A DNA stretch of 64,000 nt from Neurospora tetraspora (taxonomy: Eukaryota; Ascomycota; Sordariomycetes; Sordariales; Sordariaceae), in the NCBI RefSeq assembly GCF_033439725.1, contig NW_026944386.1, forward strand, positions 992,001-1,056,000. Direction: 5' to 3'. This document shows positions 24,430-34,267 of the stretch, in pieces (the stretch's first letter is position 1; every line of letters begins with the position of its first letter). The notes below the pieces were generated by a model. It saw only the letters and a program-made list of their open reading frames with translations. It was not told the DNA's origin and did not search any database. The position numbers and the translations under genes are program-made.

Positions 24430-26055
24430 ATGTCTTCCAACGTCTTTGTTGAGCTCAAGACGCCGCTTACCGGCCCCTACAAGCAGCCCACCGGCTTGTA
24501 AGTTCCCCACCACAGCTCTCTCCTCCCAGTCACTCTCCAAGCTCGAGAGCTAACCACAAAACCCTACCAGGTTCATCAACAACGAGTTCGTCGAGAGTGT
24601 CGACAAAAAGACCTTCGAGGTCATCAACCCCGCTACCGAGGAGGTCATCTGCTCCGTACACGAGGCCTCCGAGAAGGATGTCGATATTGCCGTCGCCGCT
24701 GCCCGCAAGGCTTTCGAGGGTGTCTGGCGCGAGGTCACTCCCCAGCAGCGTGGTATCTACCTCCTCAAGCTCGCCGACCTGCTCGAGAAGAACCTCGACC
24801 TCATCGCCGCTGTTGAGTCTCTCGACAATGGCAAGTCCATCACCATGGCCCGTGGCGATATCGGCGCCGTCGTTGGCTGCATCCGCTACTACGGCGGCTG
24901 GGCCGACAAGATCGAGGGCAAGACCATCGATATCTCCCCCGACACCTTCCACTACACCAGGCAAGAGCCTCTCGGTGTTTGCGGTCAGATCATCCCCTGG
25001 AACTTCCCTCTCCTCATGCTTGCCTGGAAGGTCGGCCCCGCCCTGGCCACCGGTAACACTATCGTCATGAAGACCGCTGAGCAGACCCCTCTCTCTGCTC
25101 TCGTCTTTGCTCAGTTCGTCAAGGAGGCCGGTTTCCCTCCTGGCGTTCTCAACATCATCTCCGGCTTCGGCAGGGTTGCTGGTGCCGCCATCTCCTCCCA
25201 CATGGACATCGACAAGGTTGCCTTCACCGGCTCTACCATGGTCGGCCGCCAAATCATGAAGGCTGCCGCCGAGTCCAACCTGAAGAAGGTTACCCTCGAG
25301 CTTGGTGGCAAATCCCCCAACATTGTCTTCAACGACGCCGATATCGAGCAGGCCGTTACTTGGGTCAACTTCGGTATCTACTTCAACCACGGCCAGACCT
25401 GCTGCGCTGGTTCTCGTGTATACGTCCAGGAGGGTATCTATGACAAGTTCGTTGAGGCCTTCAAGAAGCGCGCCCAGGAGAACAAGGTCGGCGACCCCTT
25501 CCACGACGAGACCTTCCAGGGCCCCCAGGTCAGCCAGCTTCAGTATGACCGCATCATGGGTTACATCAAGGCCGGTAAGGAGGAGGGTGCTACTGTCGCA
25601 ACCGGTGGTGAGCGCCACGGCGACAAGGGCTACTTCATCCAGCCCACCATTTTCACCAACGTCCGTCCCGACATGAAGATTATGAGGGAGGAGATCTTCG
25701 GCCCCGTCGTCGCCGTCGCCAAGTTCTCCACCGAGGAGGAGGTCATCAAGCTCGGCAACGACTCCAACTACGGTCTTGCTGCTGCCGTCCACACCAAGGA
25801 CCTCAACACTGCCATCCGTGTCAGCAACCACCTCAGGGCTGGTACCGTCTGGGTCAACCAATGTGAGTATACCTGCTTTGTACCGGAAGGAGTAACGTTT
25901 CATCGTGCTAACCAAAATGTGTCCCAACAGACAACGCCCTTCACCACCAGCTTCCCTTCGGCGGTTACAAGGAGTCCGGTATCGGTCGCGAGCTCGGCGA
26001 GGCTGCCTTGGCCAACTACACCCAGTGCAAGTCCGTTGCTATCAAGCTCAACTAG
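24430..26055 (+). CDS. Aldehyde dehydrogenase, NAD(P)+-dependent (ALDH1/2-like)
   Basis: Three exons: 24,430-24,497, 24,571-25,862 and 25,931-26,055. The introns have GTAAGT and GTGAGT donors and CAG acceptors, and encode a 494-residue protein, a normal length for the family. It oxidises aldehydes such as acetaldehyde to acids. Visible landmarks are the Rossmann entry [11 protein letters not shown], the dinucleotide loop FTGSTMVG, the general-base Glu in LELGGKSP (about residue 266), the catalytic Cys in GQTCCAGSR (about residue 300) and EEIFGPV. There is no N-terminal presequence, so the cytosol is likely. The codons are rich in C-ending choices, typical of highly expressed Neurospora genes. 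The upstream neighbour is the RIP-degraded transposon, only about 220 bp away. Confidence 0.95.
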
Positions 26056-27545
26056 GCAATCAAACGGTAGCCGACTTCACGAACACAAAAAAAAGTAAAA
26101 CAGCAAAAATACAATAATGACAGGAAGGATGGACAGCGAGGAATGAACAGAACTCGTGTCAGGTGTTATTTTTACCTGGTGTCTACGGAAAGGGGGACAA
26201 ACCTGGGGGCCAGGGTTGTACTTGACATCTATGATATCCCATATGAGAGCAATGAATTTGATGACCACAATTACTGTGCCTTGACCCACTGCTTTGCTTC
26301 GTTTTGAGATGTTGTAAAGCCATTGTGTCCGGTCGCTTTGCGCTAAGTTTCCTCGTTGATCACTCGATGATTGTGAAAGGCGTTGTGACGGGTAAGAAAA
26401 CCTCTTACTTCCATGGAATGTTCAAGCTAGATAAGGGTCTCAATTGTTGCCAATGGATATCATGTGGGATGTACCACTTACCCGCACCTACCCCGGATAT
26501 ACTACACGCACCCTCCTTTCTCCATGACACTGGCAGACACTGGCCGATAACTTTCCACCACTGCGTACAAAGCTCCTGAAATCTGGCAGTATAGATGATC
26601 AGCCATTCATTGTCTCGTTCGTACGTAGACTTCCATATTGGAAAGACTTGATGAACACGAAAACTATGCCTCGCCCTGCTGGTTTGCTGACATTTTGCTC
26701 AACATCATGGCAAAAGACGGGAGGGCAAAGATGCAATTCGAATTACTGCACAGGATTCTGTTTTTTTGCCAAAAGAACTTAAAGGGACCTTCAAGAAGCT
26801 ATCCTGTCTGTTGTTCAATCCTGCCACTATCTAACATTAAGCCTGGGCGGCCACGGCTTCCTTCAAAAATGCTGTCATATCCTCCTTATTCTGTGAGCTA
26901 CAACCCAGATGGCACCGGTACCGGGTGGTCTTAAACTTGGCGGTTTTTGGCCAGAATACCAAAGGCCAAATGGGCCTTCCAATTTTCGTGAACATATCCA
27001 TAGAGGTTCACATCATGACGCATTCGGTACGTCTATGTTACGATCCAATTAGGGATCCCTTATGTAAGCTAGATCAGATAGAACCAACAGAAAGACCAAT
27101 CAGGTTGGACCCGAGACGAAGGTTCGGGTCCACGGGTCCAGTATATCGGGTCCATGAAGACCAGTACATATATAAGACGGCCTCCCCAGGCCTCTTGATA
27201 TCTGGCTCTTCAGCAAGCAATAGAGTACCTCTTTCGGCTACTACTACCGTTGTTCTTACTATTCCCAGCGATATCACTCCTGTGCTTGTAACGGTTCGTC
27301 ACAGTCTAGACACTCGGTGATACTGCACGAAAGCATGATTGGTGAGAATAGGTAGTGAGAAACGTCACGTTTCATATTTTTCCTCCGTTTTGGACTTGAT
27401 GTCAAACCAAGTGCGTGCCTATTACTAGCCGAGCTAACCTGTCCATTTACGTGGTCCTGCCACGATTGCTAATCCCAAAGTCGCGTCAGGTATCCCGTTA
27501 AGAACTGCCTTCAATACCCGCCTGTGAGGAACATCCCCTCAGGCA
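26056..27545. other. Intergenic between two convergent genes
   Basis: Holds 3' sequence of the aldehyde dehydrogenase and of the minus-strand small gene. A TATATAAG box at about 27,168 follows a short hairpin of GGACCCGA/TCGGGTCC near 27,108-27,132 and two more GGGTCC copies. No convincing reading frame follows it. Confidence 0.45.
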
Positions 27546-28003
27546 TCAAGCACTCCCGCGCTTTGCCCTCAGCTTCTCCTGAATCTCCGGCGAAAGCATA
27601 GCCTCGATCTCCTCTCTCATGTTGGTGACATTCTTATCGAAATCATCGAGAGTCTTCTCGAAGTTATCTTCACCGAATGCTATCTTGAACGATTCTACCG
27701 AGTGATCAAAACCTTAGCATATACAGTAGTACGGTTGACATGCAAAAGGCAAAAGGTTGTCCTCACCAGCATTAACTCTCGTCGGAAGATCACGCAGCAC
27801 ACCCCGACACCCGTACCACTCAATCCGTTGTCCATGACGCAGGCGATCAAGGTCTGCATATTGTTGAGCTGCGCTTGGAGGGCTTCGCGCTCGGCACTGT
27901 CGTTGGCTAGACCCACGCCTTGGAGTTGGCCGTCGACAAAACCCAGGTAGCCCTCGATCAACTTGAGGGCGCGGTCCATGAGTGCAGATACGTCGGTGGA
28001 CAT
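27546..28003 (-). CDS. Small helical protein of unknown function
   Basis: Two exons, 28,003-27,817 and 27,694-27,546, give 111 residues. They are joined by a 122-nt intron with donor GTACGG, branch GCTAAG and acceptor TAG, phase 1. Joining restores a continuous frame MDNGLSESFKIAFGEDNF. Without splicing the frame stops within the intron. The protein is almost all amphipathic helix: SALMDRALKLIEGYLGFVD, EREALQAQLNNMQTLI, then a C-terminal KNVTNMREEIEAMLSPEI helix. No signal peptide or membrane segment is seen. I do not recognise a family. The weak donor makes the intron the least certain part. Confidence 0.6.
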
Positions 28004-29177
28004 TGTGAAGATAAGGTGTGGGAGAGCTGGAGAGTGGTGTTTGTTGATGAGTGTTACTGGTTGTCGAGTGTTGATGAGTGAGTTTAAGGTTTGTGAGGTG
28101 AGGTATTTGCTGGAGGGCTGGTACTTGTGCTGGTCTGTTCGATTCGGTGTGGTTGAATGCTCGAAGATGCTGGAGAAAAAGGTGGAACGTGAGGACAGGA
28201 GAGGCATCTTTATAGAAAAACACTCATCGGGGAATTTGGGTTCTGCTGGAGGCTCACGGCATGGACACGATTGACAGACAGTCTGCTTCCTTTGAGTCTT
28301 TGTCGCCAGCACGGGTTGTGGAATCCATCACCAACGTTGGAAATATGGTATATTTTGTGGTACTATAGTTTGCTATGGTGTTGGTATGGATGTCCTTGAA
28401 AGTCTTTGACCACTTGCCATCCCCAGGTAGAGATTGCATAATGTATCTTCTCCTGGTCTTGGTGGAAGTCAACGCTGAGACGGAGCTCAAAGACTCGAGC
28501 GGAAACATTAGGTTGATGTTGGCACGGCACGAGGATGGCCCTCACCATCAACACGGGCGGTTAGTGATATCTGGTCCATCACAGGTGATTGTCGGCTCGT
28601 TGGGCCAGCGAGCTCTTTGTGTTTCTCGAGGGATGAGTCCCGTCCGGCGAACATGTCTGGTTTACCATCAGTCCATTGGGCCAGTTCTTCATCTGGCAAA
28701 ACCAGCACGTCATAAGATGTAAAACGAGTGGCTTTGGTGAGGGAGTGAAGTTGCTTTACCGCACTCTTTCTACGTTGCCGGATCCGTTGTGCACCAAGCA
28801 GCACTTCGACTTCTCTTTTGGTGCTCGCCATGCAGTTTAGGGCCAGTGTTAGGTGTTAAGACTGCTATCATGTCCTTGCCATTGAGTTCAGTTCCCTGAA
28901 AATTCTGGTCAAGACCGTATGAAGGAGGGTGATTCGAGTGCGCTATCGGCTCGTTGCTCGAGTCACTTTGTTGAGCTAATCTGCTGTGGTATCTTGTCGG
29001 CATTTAATAACAAAACCGTTTGTAGTGGGTAACCCGATACCGTGTTTCTCCGAATGACTGCCATCTTGGAAGGTGTTGGTGAATTTGATAGTTTGTGATA
29101 AGATGGTCTGATCAATGGACATCCGGTTCATGCATCATGAGCCAAGGCGTCGAAGATGACTCGAAACCGGAAAACTA
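28004..29177. other. Intergenic, with a doubtful minus-strand frame
   Basis: This stretch holds the promoter of the small helical gene and lies before the tandem family. A minus-strand frame at 28,831-28,508 (107 codons) starts MASTKREVEVLLG and contains ATRFTSYDVLVLPDEEL. That resembles box B of the neighbouring family (EFTVYDVLTP in the gene at 36.3 kb). It could be an inverted relic of the family or chance. Confidence 0.35.
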
Positions 29178-29226
29178 ACATAAGAAGCAGGCTCGCCCTT
29201 CCCAAATGCAGATTAGTTTCCGAGCA
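29178..29226 (+). promoter_or_regulatory. Promoter segment shared by tandem-family genes 1 and 2
   Basis: The stretch from ACATAAGAAGCAGGCT to GATTAGTTTCCGAG resembles 30,655-30,704 upstream of gene 2 (ACATAAAGAGAAGGCT ... GATTAGCTTTCGAG). Each lies just before its gene's start. The similarity marks duplicated upstream sequence and supports ATG 29,254 as the original start of gene 1. Confidence 0.55.
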
Positions 29227-29253
29227 TCGCGCATCGAGCGTAACACCGTCAAC

Positions 29254-30152
29254 ATGTCTACTTCCGCAATCCCCAGTCAACCCAAAAAGTCTATCTCTTA
29301 CTCGCTGAGTCTGAAATCAGCGAGGAAGACCACAACCGCCTCCTCACTCAGGGCGCAGAGCCGCTCCGTCCGTTCTTCCGTAAACTTTTCGCACAATCAG
29401 AATCAGCCGAAAAATTCGACCCGGAGTCAGCGGTTATTCCACCATCACTCGAGGTTTCTCGCACCGTTCGTCTCTTGGACATTGTCAGACGCGATTGGGA
29501 GTTCCAAGAAGATTTCGACTCGGAAGAAGAGGAAGAATGGGAATACCGTCGCAAGCAATGGCTCAAAAGACTCGCCAACACTCTCGCAGAAGTGATGGTT
29601 GCTCACAACTTCATGGAAGTCCCCGACTCTAGGGGCAGCAGCGCAGGTACAGATCGCGAGGACGAGGCAGAGTACTGGGAAATTGAGGAGCTAGATGCGG
29701 AGCAACTCAGCAAGTGCCTGATGAAAGAACCCAGACGTTCTCTTCCCTGGATCGAATATCTGGCTTTCGGCATGCATGGGCGGACCTTCACAGGCTCTGA
29801 CTTTCAAAAGCCTTGTGATCTCGCTAGTATGGCGGAAACATTCGCAAGATATGTGCGGAAATGCAAGGAGGGGGATGAGAAACAACGCAAAGGACTGAAG
29901 GCTCTGATGAAAATTTTGGCGAATGATATACAAGAGTGCGAATCGATTGAGGCTTGGTTGTTAAACAGTCTCATGCTGTTCTTGGGGGCGGCGGAAGTTC
30001 TTCGGTTGCAAGAGAAACCGGCGAGACATGCGGCTAAGTCTGTAGCTGTATTTCTGAGGAACTACGTAGCGACGGTGCTGCTGGTGGAGTCAGTTTTTGA
30101 GGGAGATGGAAAGGCGAAGACGGGAGATGAGGGTAATGATGTTGTTTTCTAA
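29254..30152 (+). CDS. Tandem-family gene 1 (box A-B-C module), possible frame break near the start
   Basis: From 29,475 an unbroken frame gives 225 residues starting MDIVRRDWEF. The same frame is open back to 29,244 and there reads EISEEDHNRLL, matching ISEEERACIL near the start of the next gene, so the true protein begins further upstream. The best start, ATG 29,254 (MSTSAIPSQPKK), lies in another frame. The two frames would meet with one extra base near the A5 run at 29,284-29,288, and I find no acceptable intron. Box A is LANTLAEVMVAHNFMEVPD, box B is LDAEQLSKCLMKEP to FTGSDF, and box C is LMLFLGAAEVL with FLRNYVATVLLVES. Here the Trp of LFW is replaced (LFLG). Function is unknown. It may be a decaying copy. 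Confidence 0.6.
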
Positions 30153-30777
30153 CGGATGAGGGGAGAACCGAAATTAGGGTAGCATAGAAAGACCGAGGGA
30201 GTGGCCCGAGGAATGGAAAGCCCAGTGAGGGAGCAGAGTTACGGAATTCAACAGTTCTCTGATGGTTTTCTGGATCAGTGTACTTAGCTTGGGACTCGAA
30301 AAGGTGGTAATAAGAGCGAGGGGAAGGTGGCCATGGCGATGAAGGGGGGAAAGACAGGCAAGAGGTGGGGGGGACAAGGGGGAATGCAATCTGCTCTTTC
30401 TGATTCTGGGGGAATTTACCATCGGTTCGTTCCTGGTTCAAGTACCTTTGATGAGCCGCTTTGCTGTGATATGTTGGTGGCAGGAGCAGGGACATAACCG
30501 CTTGCGACTCGTGACCTGATGACGTATGGATTCAATGACTCCAGCCTTTTGCAGGCGGCTAAGGAACAGAAGATGTTGCGAAGTGTACTGGGTACTGCTT
30601 GCCATAATGCGGTTGGGCGCTCAGCCTAGAATGACTAGAATTGGCAACTCTGAAACATAAAGAGAAGGCTTACGTCCTCTTCATTTGAGATTAGCTTTCG
30701 AGTCTTCATTACACTGCTCTTGAAAGCATCTCGAAAAACTTGCTTACCTCCTGGGTTTCCCTTCTGTCCACCTCACG
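30153..30777. other. Spacer between tandem-family genes 1 and 2
   Basis: No gene is seen; the antisense frame at 30,495-30,034 is a shadow. The stretch holds a G-rich motif at 30,378-30,412 (GGGGGAATGCAATCTG... GGGGG) that recurs after gene 2 at 31,733-31,768 with one mismatch. A shared TGATGGTTTTC lies near 30,260. Gene 2's promoter is at its right end. Confidence 0.6.
30378..30412. repeat. 3'-flank repeat, copy 1
   Basis: A 35-bp segment containing AATGCAATCTGCTCTTTCTG between G-runs, 226 bp after the stop of gene 1. It matches copy 2 at 31,733-31,768 with one internal mismatch apart from the length of the G-runs. Confidence 0.75.
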
Positions 30778-31572
30778 ATGTCGCTTACTCTGAACATAAG
30801 CGAAGAGGAACGCGCCTGCATCCTCGCTGGGTTTTCAGATCCAGCTGTTCGCGCTAACAGCAAGCTCTCCGGACAATCCCATCGATCCGACAAGGACGAC
30901 GAGGCACCGGCCACACTACCTGCCCGAGTTTTAGGCAGAGCCCGTCTGTCAGATGTTGTTAGGTCTGCCTTTGACCCCGGAGAACGAAGCGACGACGAAG
31001 ATTACCAAAGACCACTTCCAAAACACGCTGAATCCATCCAAAACCTCGCCAACGCACTAGCCGAAGTTATGGTGCCCGACATATCCGCCGAAGTCCCATT
31101 TGTTCATAATCCACACAGAACCCCAAAGGAAACCTCTAGAGGAGATGCTTTCAATAGTATCCGACAGCTGGATGCGAAGAATCTTGCCATGCGGCTGATG
31201 AAGGAGCCGTCTGCCCACAATTGGATGAGATACATCACATTCACACCCGGTGGATGTGAATTCACGGCCTCTGACCTCCCAACAATTGATGAGCTTGTTG
31301 ACACGGCAACAAAATTCAAGTATTGGGCAAATTCACGAATCAGACTTCTGAAGGAGAAAGAATCACTGAAAGCCTTGTTGGATGACCTGATTGACGCCCT
31401 ATGGAACAACAGGTCAATCGAAGATCACTCGTCAATCGTTCTGTACATGTTTTGGGCTGCAACGGACTTATGGATGTCGGTAGACAAGATAGATTTCGAT
31501 TCGCGGGAACGTGCGGGGAAGTTACTGCGGAATTATGTAGCGACGCGGTTGTTGGTGGAATCGACTCGTTGA
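30778..31572 (+). CDS. Tandem-family gene 2 (box A-B-C module)
   Basis: An intronless 264-residue frame starts at ATG 30,778 (MSLTLNISEEERACIL). It is the cleanest single-module member. Residues 1-85 are charged and probably disordered. Box A lies at about 90-107 (LANALAEVMVPDISAEVP), box B at 129-168 (LDAKNLAMRLMKEPSAHNW to FTASDLPTI) and a helical linker at 170-215. Box C lies at 222-261 (LYMFWAATDLW, then LLRNYVATRLLVES). It is Glu/Asp/Lys-rich, with no signal peptide, membrane segment or catalytic motif. I do not recognise a family. The box C helices look amphipathic and may mediate an interaction. It shares promoter and 3' flank with gene 1, so the pair is probably a recent tandem duplication. 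Confidence 0.8.
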   Translation: MSLTLNISEEERACILAGFSDPAVRANSKLSGQSHRSDKDDEAPATLPARVLGRARLSDVVRSAFDPGERSDDEDYQRPLPKHAESIQNLANALAEVMVPDISAEVPFVHNPHRTPKETSRGDAFNSIRQLDAKNLAMRLMKEPSAHNWMRYITFTPGGCEFTASDLPTIDELVDTATKFKYWANSRIRLLKEKESLKALLDDLIDALWNNRSIEDHSSIVLYMFWAATDLWMSVDKIDFDSRERAGKLLRNYVATRLLVESTR

Positions 31573-31732
31573 TGGTTTTCGGGATGGTATATGATAGTCG
31601 GGCACTCGGAGAAGCGGTGTCATCAAACGGATGAAGAATCCTCTGCGAGGTTAGAAGTGGCTTTTTCTCAACGCTGGGCTCGAGTCTGGGGGCCACTTTT
31701 GACCCTGACGGACAGTCGTGGTGCTGATGGAG

Positions 31733-31768
31733 GGGGGAATGCAATCTGATCTTTCTGATTCTGGGGGG
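31733..31768. repeat. 3'-flank repeat, copy 2
   Basis: GGGGGGAATGCAATCTGATC followed by TTTCTGATTCTGGGGGG, 161 bp after the stop of gene 2. Partner of 30,378-30,412. Confidence 0.75.
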
Positions 31769-32055
31769 TCCGCTCCTATCCCAAATTTTCCAATGCTTTT
31801 CGGAATGTTCTCGTTTGCCTGTTGGTTCCATAACCGCTTTGTGCTGTCCGGTGCTGCGTATTCACACACCCTCCGTGTGTGCGGCGCGGGTTGTTGGTTC
31901 GGTGAAGTGACGTCGGTCTTTGTCGGTTCCGGGTCCCGTACCCCGCCGACTTGTTTGCCCGTAGCTCGCGGCTCTGACGCACGGCTCAGTCGCGACTTGA
32001 GAATTTGACGGCGTCTGATGTGTAGAAAGTGTTTTTGCACGAGAGTGGATGGATG

Positions 32056-32062
32056 TATAAAA
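32056..32062 (+). promoter_or_regulatory. TATA box of tandem-family gene 3
   Basis: TATAAAA lies 126 bp upstream of ATG 32,188. It supports starting gene 3 at 32,188 rather than at upstream in-frame ATGs that would precede or overlap the TATA box. Confidence 0.5.
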
Positions 32063-32187
32063 TTGCCAGTTTGCCAATCAAGTTCCTTGAATCGCTGAAT
32101 ATACGTCCACACCGCCAAACATCCCTGTATCAGACACTCGTCAATTGTGAAAGACTTTTGGTTAGGAACTCTTACCTAACGTCGACC

Positions 32188-33036
32188 ATGAAAGCCAAAT
32201 TGGAAATACCCAAAGAGGAGTGGCATCAGCTCATCCTGGACCGAACACCCAAGTCGGACCTGCAACAAAAAGCATTCTCTGAGACGCCTCTTGCCCATTT
32301 GTTCTACCGACAGCCCTTTCTTTCCGCATCATCTGATACTCACATCAACCATGAAGAATCCTCACCTGGTGTGAACGCTCCTAAGACGAGCTCCCCGAGA
32401 ACGATCGACATTCTGGCCATGATCATGGTCTCGGACAGAGAGGGAGATCTTCCCTTGGAGGATCTGACCGACGACGACGACGATAAGCCGCACAAATCTT
32501 GGCGAGATAGTGCCGTGCAATGCATCCGCGGAAAGAGCGTCGAGAATGTAGCGAGCTTGCTGAATAGCCGTAGGGCCTGGATCAAGTGGATAGAAGACGG
32601 ACAAAACGACAAGGTCCATATCTTCACATCTGCCGACCTTCCTCCCATCGGTGAGGACAGCCCCGACAACAAAGCTGTCGCAGCAGGGTCAGATACGATG
32701 AGATCATTAGCAAAAAAGATGGCGCATATTGCCCGGCATTATCTCCCCAATGAATTAAGGCTCACCAACGATGGCGATGGGTTCAAGTATGAACGCCTCT
32801 TTCTCAGCCTCGAGAAAGCCGTGACTCAGTGCTCGGATATGGCGACTTACGTGCGAGTGAGTCTTTGGTTGTTTTGGGCATCAGCTGATGTCTGTCATGG
32901 AGTTGGAAATTCATGGGGGGACTCCGACGAGTTGTGGCGGTGCGAGGAGATATTACGAAAGTACATTCGGAATTACGTGGCGCTGGTCTTGCTTGGGGAG
33001 CAGATATCGATGGATGGAAAGGCCCTAGAGGAGTGA
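32188..33036 (+). CDS. Tandem-family gene 3 (box A-B-C module)
   Basis: An intronless frame of 282 residues from ATG 32,188 (context GTCGACCATGAAAG). MKAKLEIPKEEWHQLIL parallels the start of gene 2. Box A lies at about 74-89 (IDILAMIMVSDREGDLP), followed by an acidic DDDDD run near 96. Box B lies at 113-152 (GKSVENVASLL, AWIKWIEDG, FTSADLPPI). Box C lies at 226-272 (LWLFWASADVC, then LRKYIRNYVALVLLGEQ). The in-frame extension to 32,029 is ignored because a TATA box falls inside it. There is no signal peptide, membrane helix or enzyme motif. Homology to its neighbours is visible only at the boxes, so the copies have diverged far. Function is unknown. Confidence 0.78.
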   Translation: MKAKLEIPKEEWHQLILDRTPKSDLQQKAFSETPLAHLFYRQPFLSASSDTHINHEESSPGVNAPKTSSPRTIDILAMIMVSDREGDLPLEDLTDDDDDKPHKSWRDSAVQCIRGKSVENVASLLNSRRAWIKWIEDGQNDKVHIFTSADLPPIGEDSPDNKAVAAGSDTMRSLAKKMAHIARHYLPNELRLTNDGDGFKYERLFLSLEKAVTQCSDMATYVRVSLWLFWASADVCHGVGNSWGDSDELWRCEEILRKYIRNYVALVLLGEQISMDGKALEE

Positions 33037-33667
33037 AGCTAGGCGGATCAGCTATAGTTCAAGTTTACAAAGGGATGGAGATAAATGGGATGTATTTGTA
33101 GGGGTAGAAATTTGATACAAGTCTTAGTATCTCGGGAATCTGCCTTTTCTGGAGTGATAGCAACGATGAAATTCTAAGTGTCTTGTGTGAACGACCCAGA
33201 GATGAGGGAATGGGCCAGGACGAGGAGATCCCCCCTCCCCGGTCGAATCGAAACGTCATTGGCAGCTGGCCACTCCCCTAGTTGTTGGCTCAAACGTTTC
33301 CTTTGTCCATAATGTTAGTATACCTGATCAAGACGGTCGTGTTGGTTCTCTTCCCGCGCTCATCTCTCTCGATCACCACCAACACCTCTCCGAGCGGTAA
33401 GGGAGGGGCCTGGTGACTTGAGGGCGCTTAACTCATGAGGATGAAAGACGAAGACAAAGGTTTTCAAACGAGAGGTCCCTCGAAGAGGTAGGAGACCGGG
33501 CATATAAGGATGAAGCAGGCACTGAGTTCCTGGTGGGAGGATGCCAGACAAGACCGGTCTACCATCGTCCATTAGTCCCAAGCATCGCCATTTTGTTCAA
33601 GATACTCACCATCGCCTCAGACCTTCCTCAATTGTCGTTTCATTCAAACGCTCCACGCCACCTAGCC
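33037..33667. other. Spacer upstream of the double-module gene
   Basis: No gene is seen. A TATAAGG box at 33,503-33,509 lies about 160 bp before ATG 33,668. The in-frame extension of that gene back to 33,533 begins downstream of this box and is probably leader. Confidence 0.55.
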
Positions 33668-34243
33668 ATGTCGTCACCTCCACCCAAACCATACGAAGTT
33701 GTTGATAAGCTCCTCAGCGAACGAGCGAAGAACACCAAGTCGAAAGAAACTATCAAGTGGCTGCTTGAACGGAAGACCTTTCTTTCCAGCATATTCGAAG
33801 CCGATGATGACAAGTACGACGACGAAGCATTCGAGAAAGCTCTACTCGAGGCCATGATTGTCGACCGCGACAACCTGCCCGATCAGCAAGTGCTCAACGG
33901 TGATCGAGAGGATGAGTGGAAACTCGCCCTGGAACGAATAAAGGGGATGAAGGAAGACGAAATGAAGTCGCGTTTGGAGGATCTATTCTATACCCTACCG
34001 ACAAGTCAATCAAGGAGGGAAAGGTTCCCATACACCGCCTTGTGTGATCTTGATGCCTTGAAAGACCTTCTTGTGTCAGTTTTGGCCAAAGCTATCGGAA
34101 GCGTCCAGCAAGCTGTTCAAAAGGACAAGAAAAAGGTGGATCACCTCAAGTCACTTCATGCTCTCATTAACGACTTGGCTCGAAGCATGACAGACTGTGT
34201 TTCGATCCAGGCCTATCTTTCCGTCGTTACTTTTCTCTTTTGA
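33668..34243 (+). CDS. Tandem-family gene 4, first module, ending at an in-frame TGA
   Basis: The frame starts at ATG 33,668 (MSSPPPKPYEVVDKLL) and gives 191 residues before TGA at 34,241-34,243. Box A is at about 56-71 (FEKALLEAMIVDRDNLP) and a diverged box B begins near 94. The frame stops inside box C: it reads VVTFLF then TGA, and continues in the same frame AGKDIVDF ... LLFRNYVAMSLLIES. The other members have LFWA here, so the stop sits exactly on the conserved Trp codon. Either the gene is broken by a TGG-to-TGA change, or the TGA is removed by an intron I cannot place well, or it is a sequence error. An intron at 34,191-34,238 would avoid it, but its ends (GTGTTT...GAG) are poor. Confidence 0.6.
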   Translation: MSSPPPKPYEVVDKLLSERAKNTKSKETIKWLLERKTFLSSIFEADDDKYDDEAFEKALLEAMIVDRDNLPDQQVLNGDREDEWKLALERIKGMKEDEMKSRLEDLFYTLPTSQSRRERFPYTALCDLDALKDLLVSVLAKAIGSVQQAVQKDKKKVDHLKSLHALINDLARSMTDCVSIQAYLSVVTFLF

Positions 34244-34267
34244 GCAGGAAAGGACATTGTGGACTTT

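Larger units (their letters stand above)
31573..32187. other. Spacer between tandem-family genes 2 and 3
   Basis: Contains the second copy of the 3'-flank repeat and gene 3's promoter, with TATAAAA at 32,056-32,062. The gene 3 frame is open upstream of its chosen start back to 32,029, but that part spans the TATA box and is probably untranslated. No other gene is seen. Confidence 0.6.

Noticed and set aside
24530-25927. 465-codon minus-strand frame opposite the aldehyde dehydrogenase
   Set aside because: It is an antisense shadow caused by the strong C-ending codon bias of the ALDH gene. Its Asp/Gly/Leu/Val-rich text is typical of such shadows.
26925-27320. 131-codon plus-strand frame
   Set aside because: It spans the TATA and hairpin region and has no domain-like composition.
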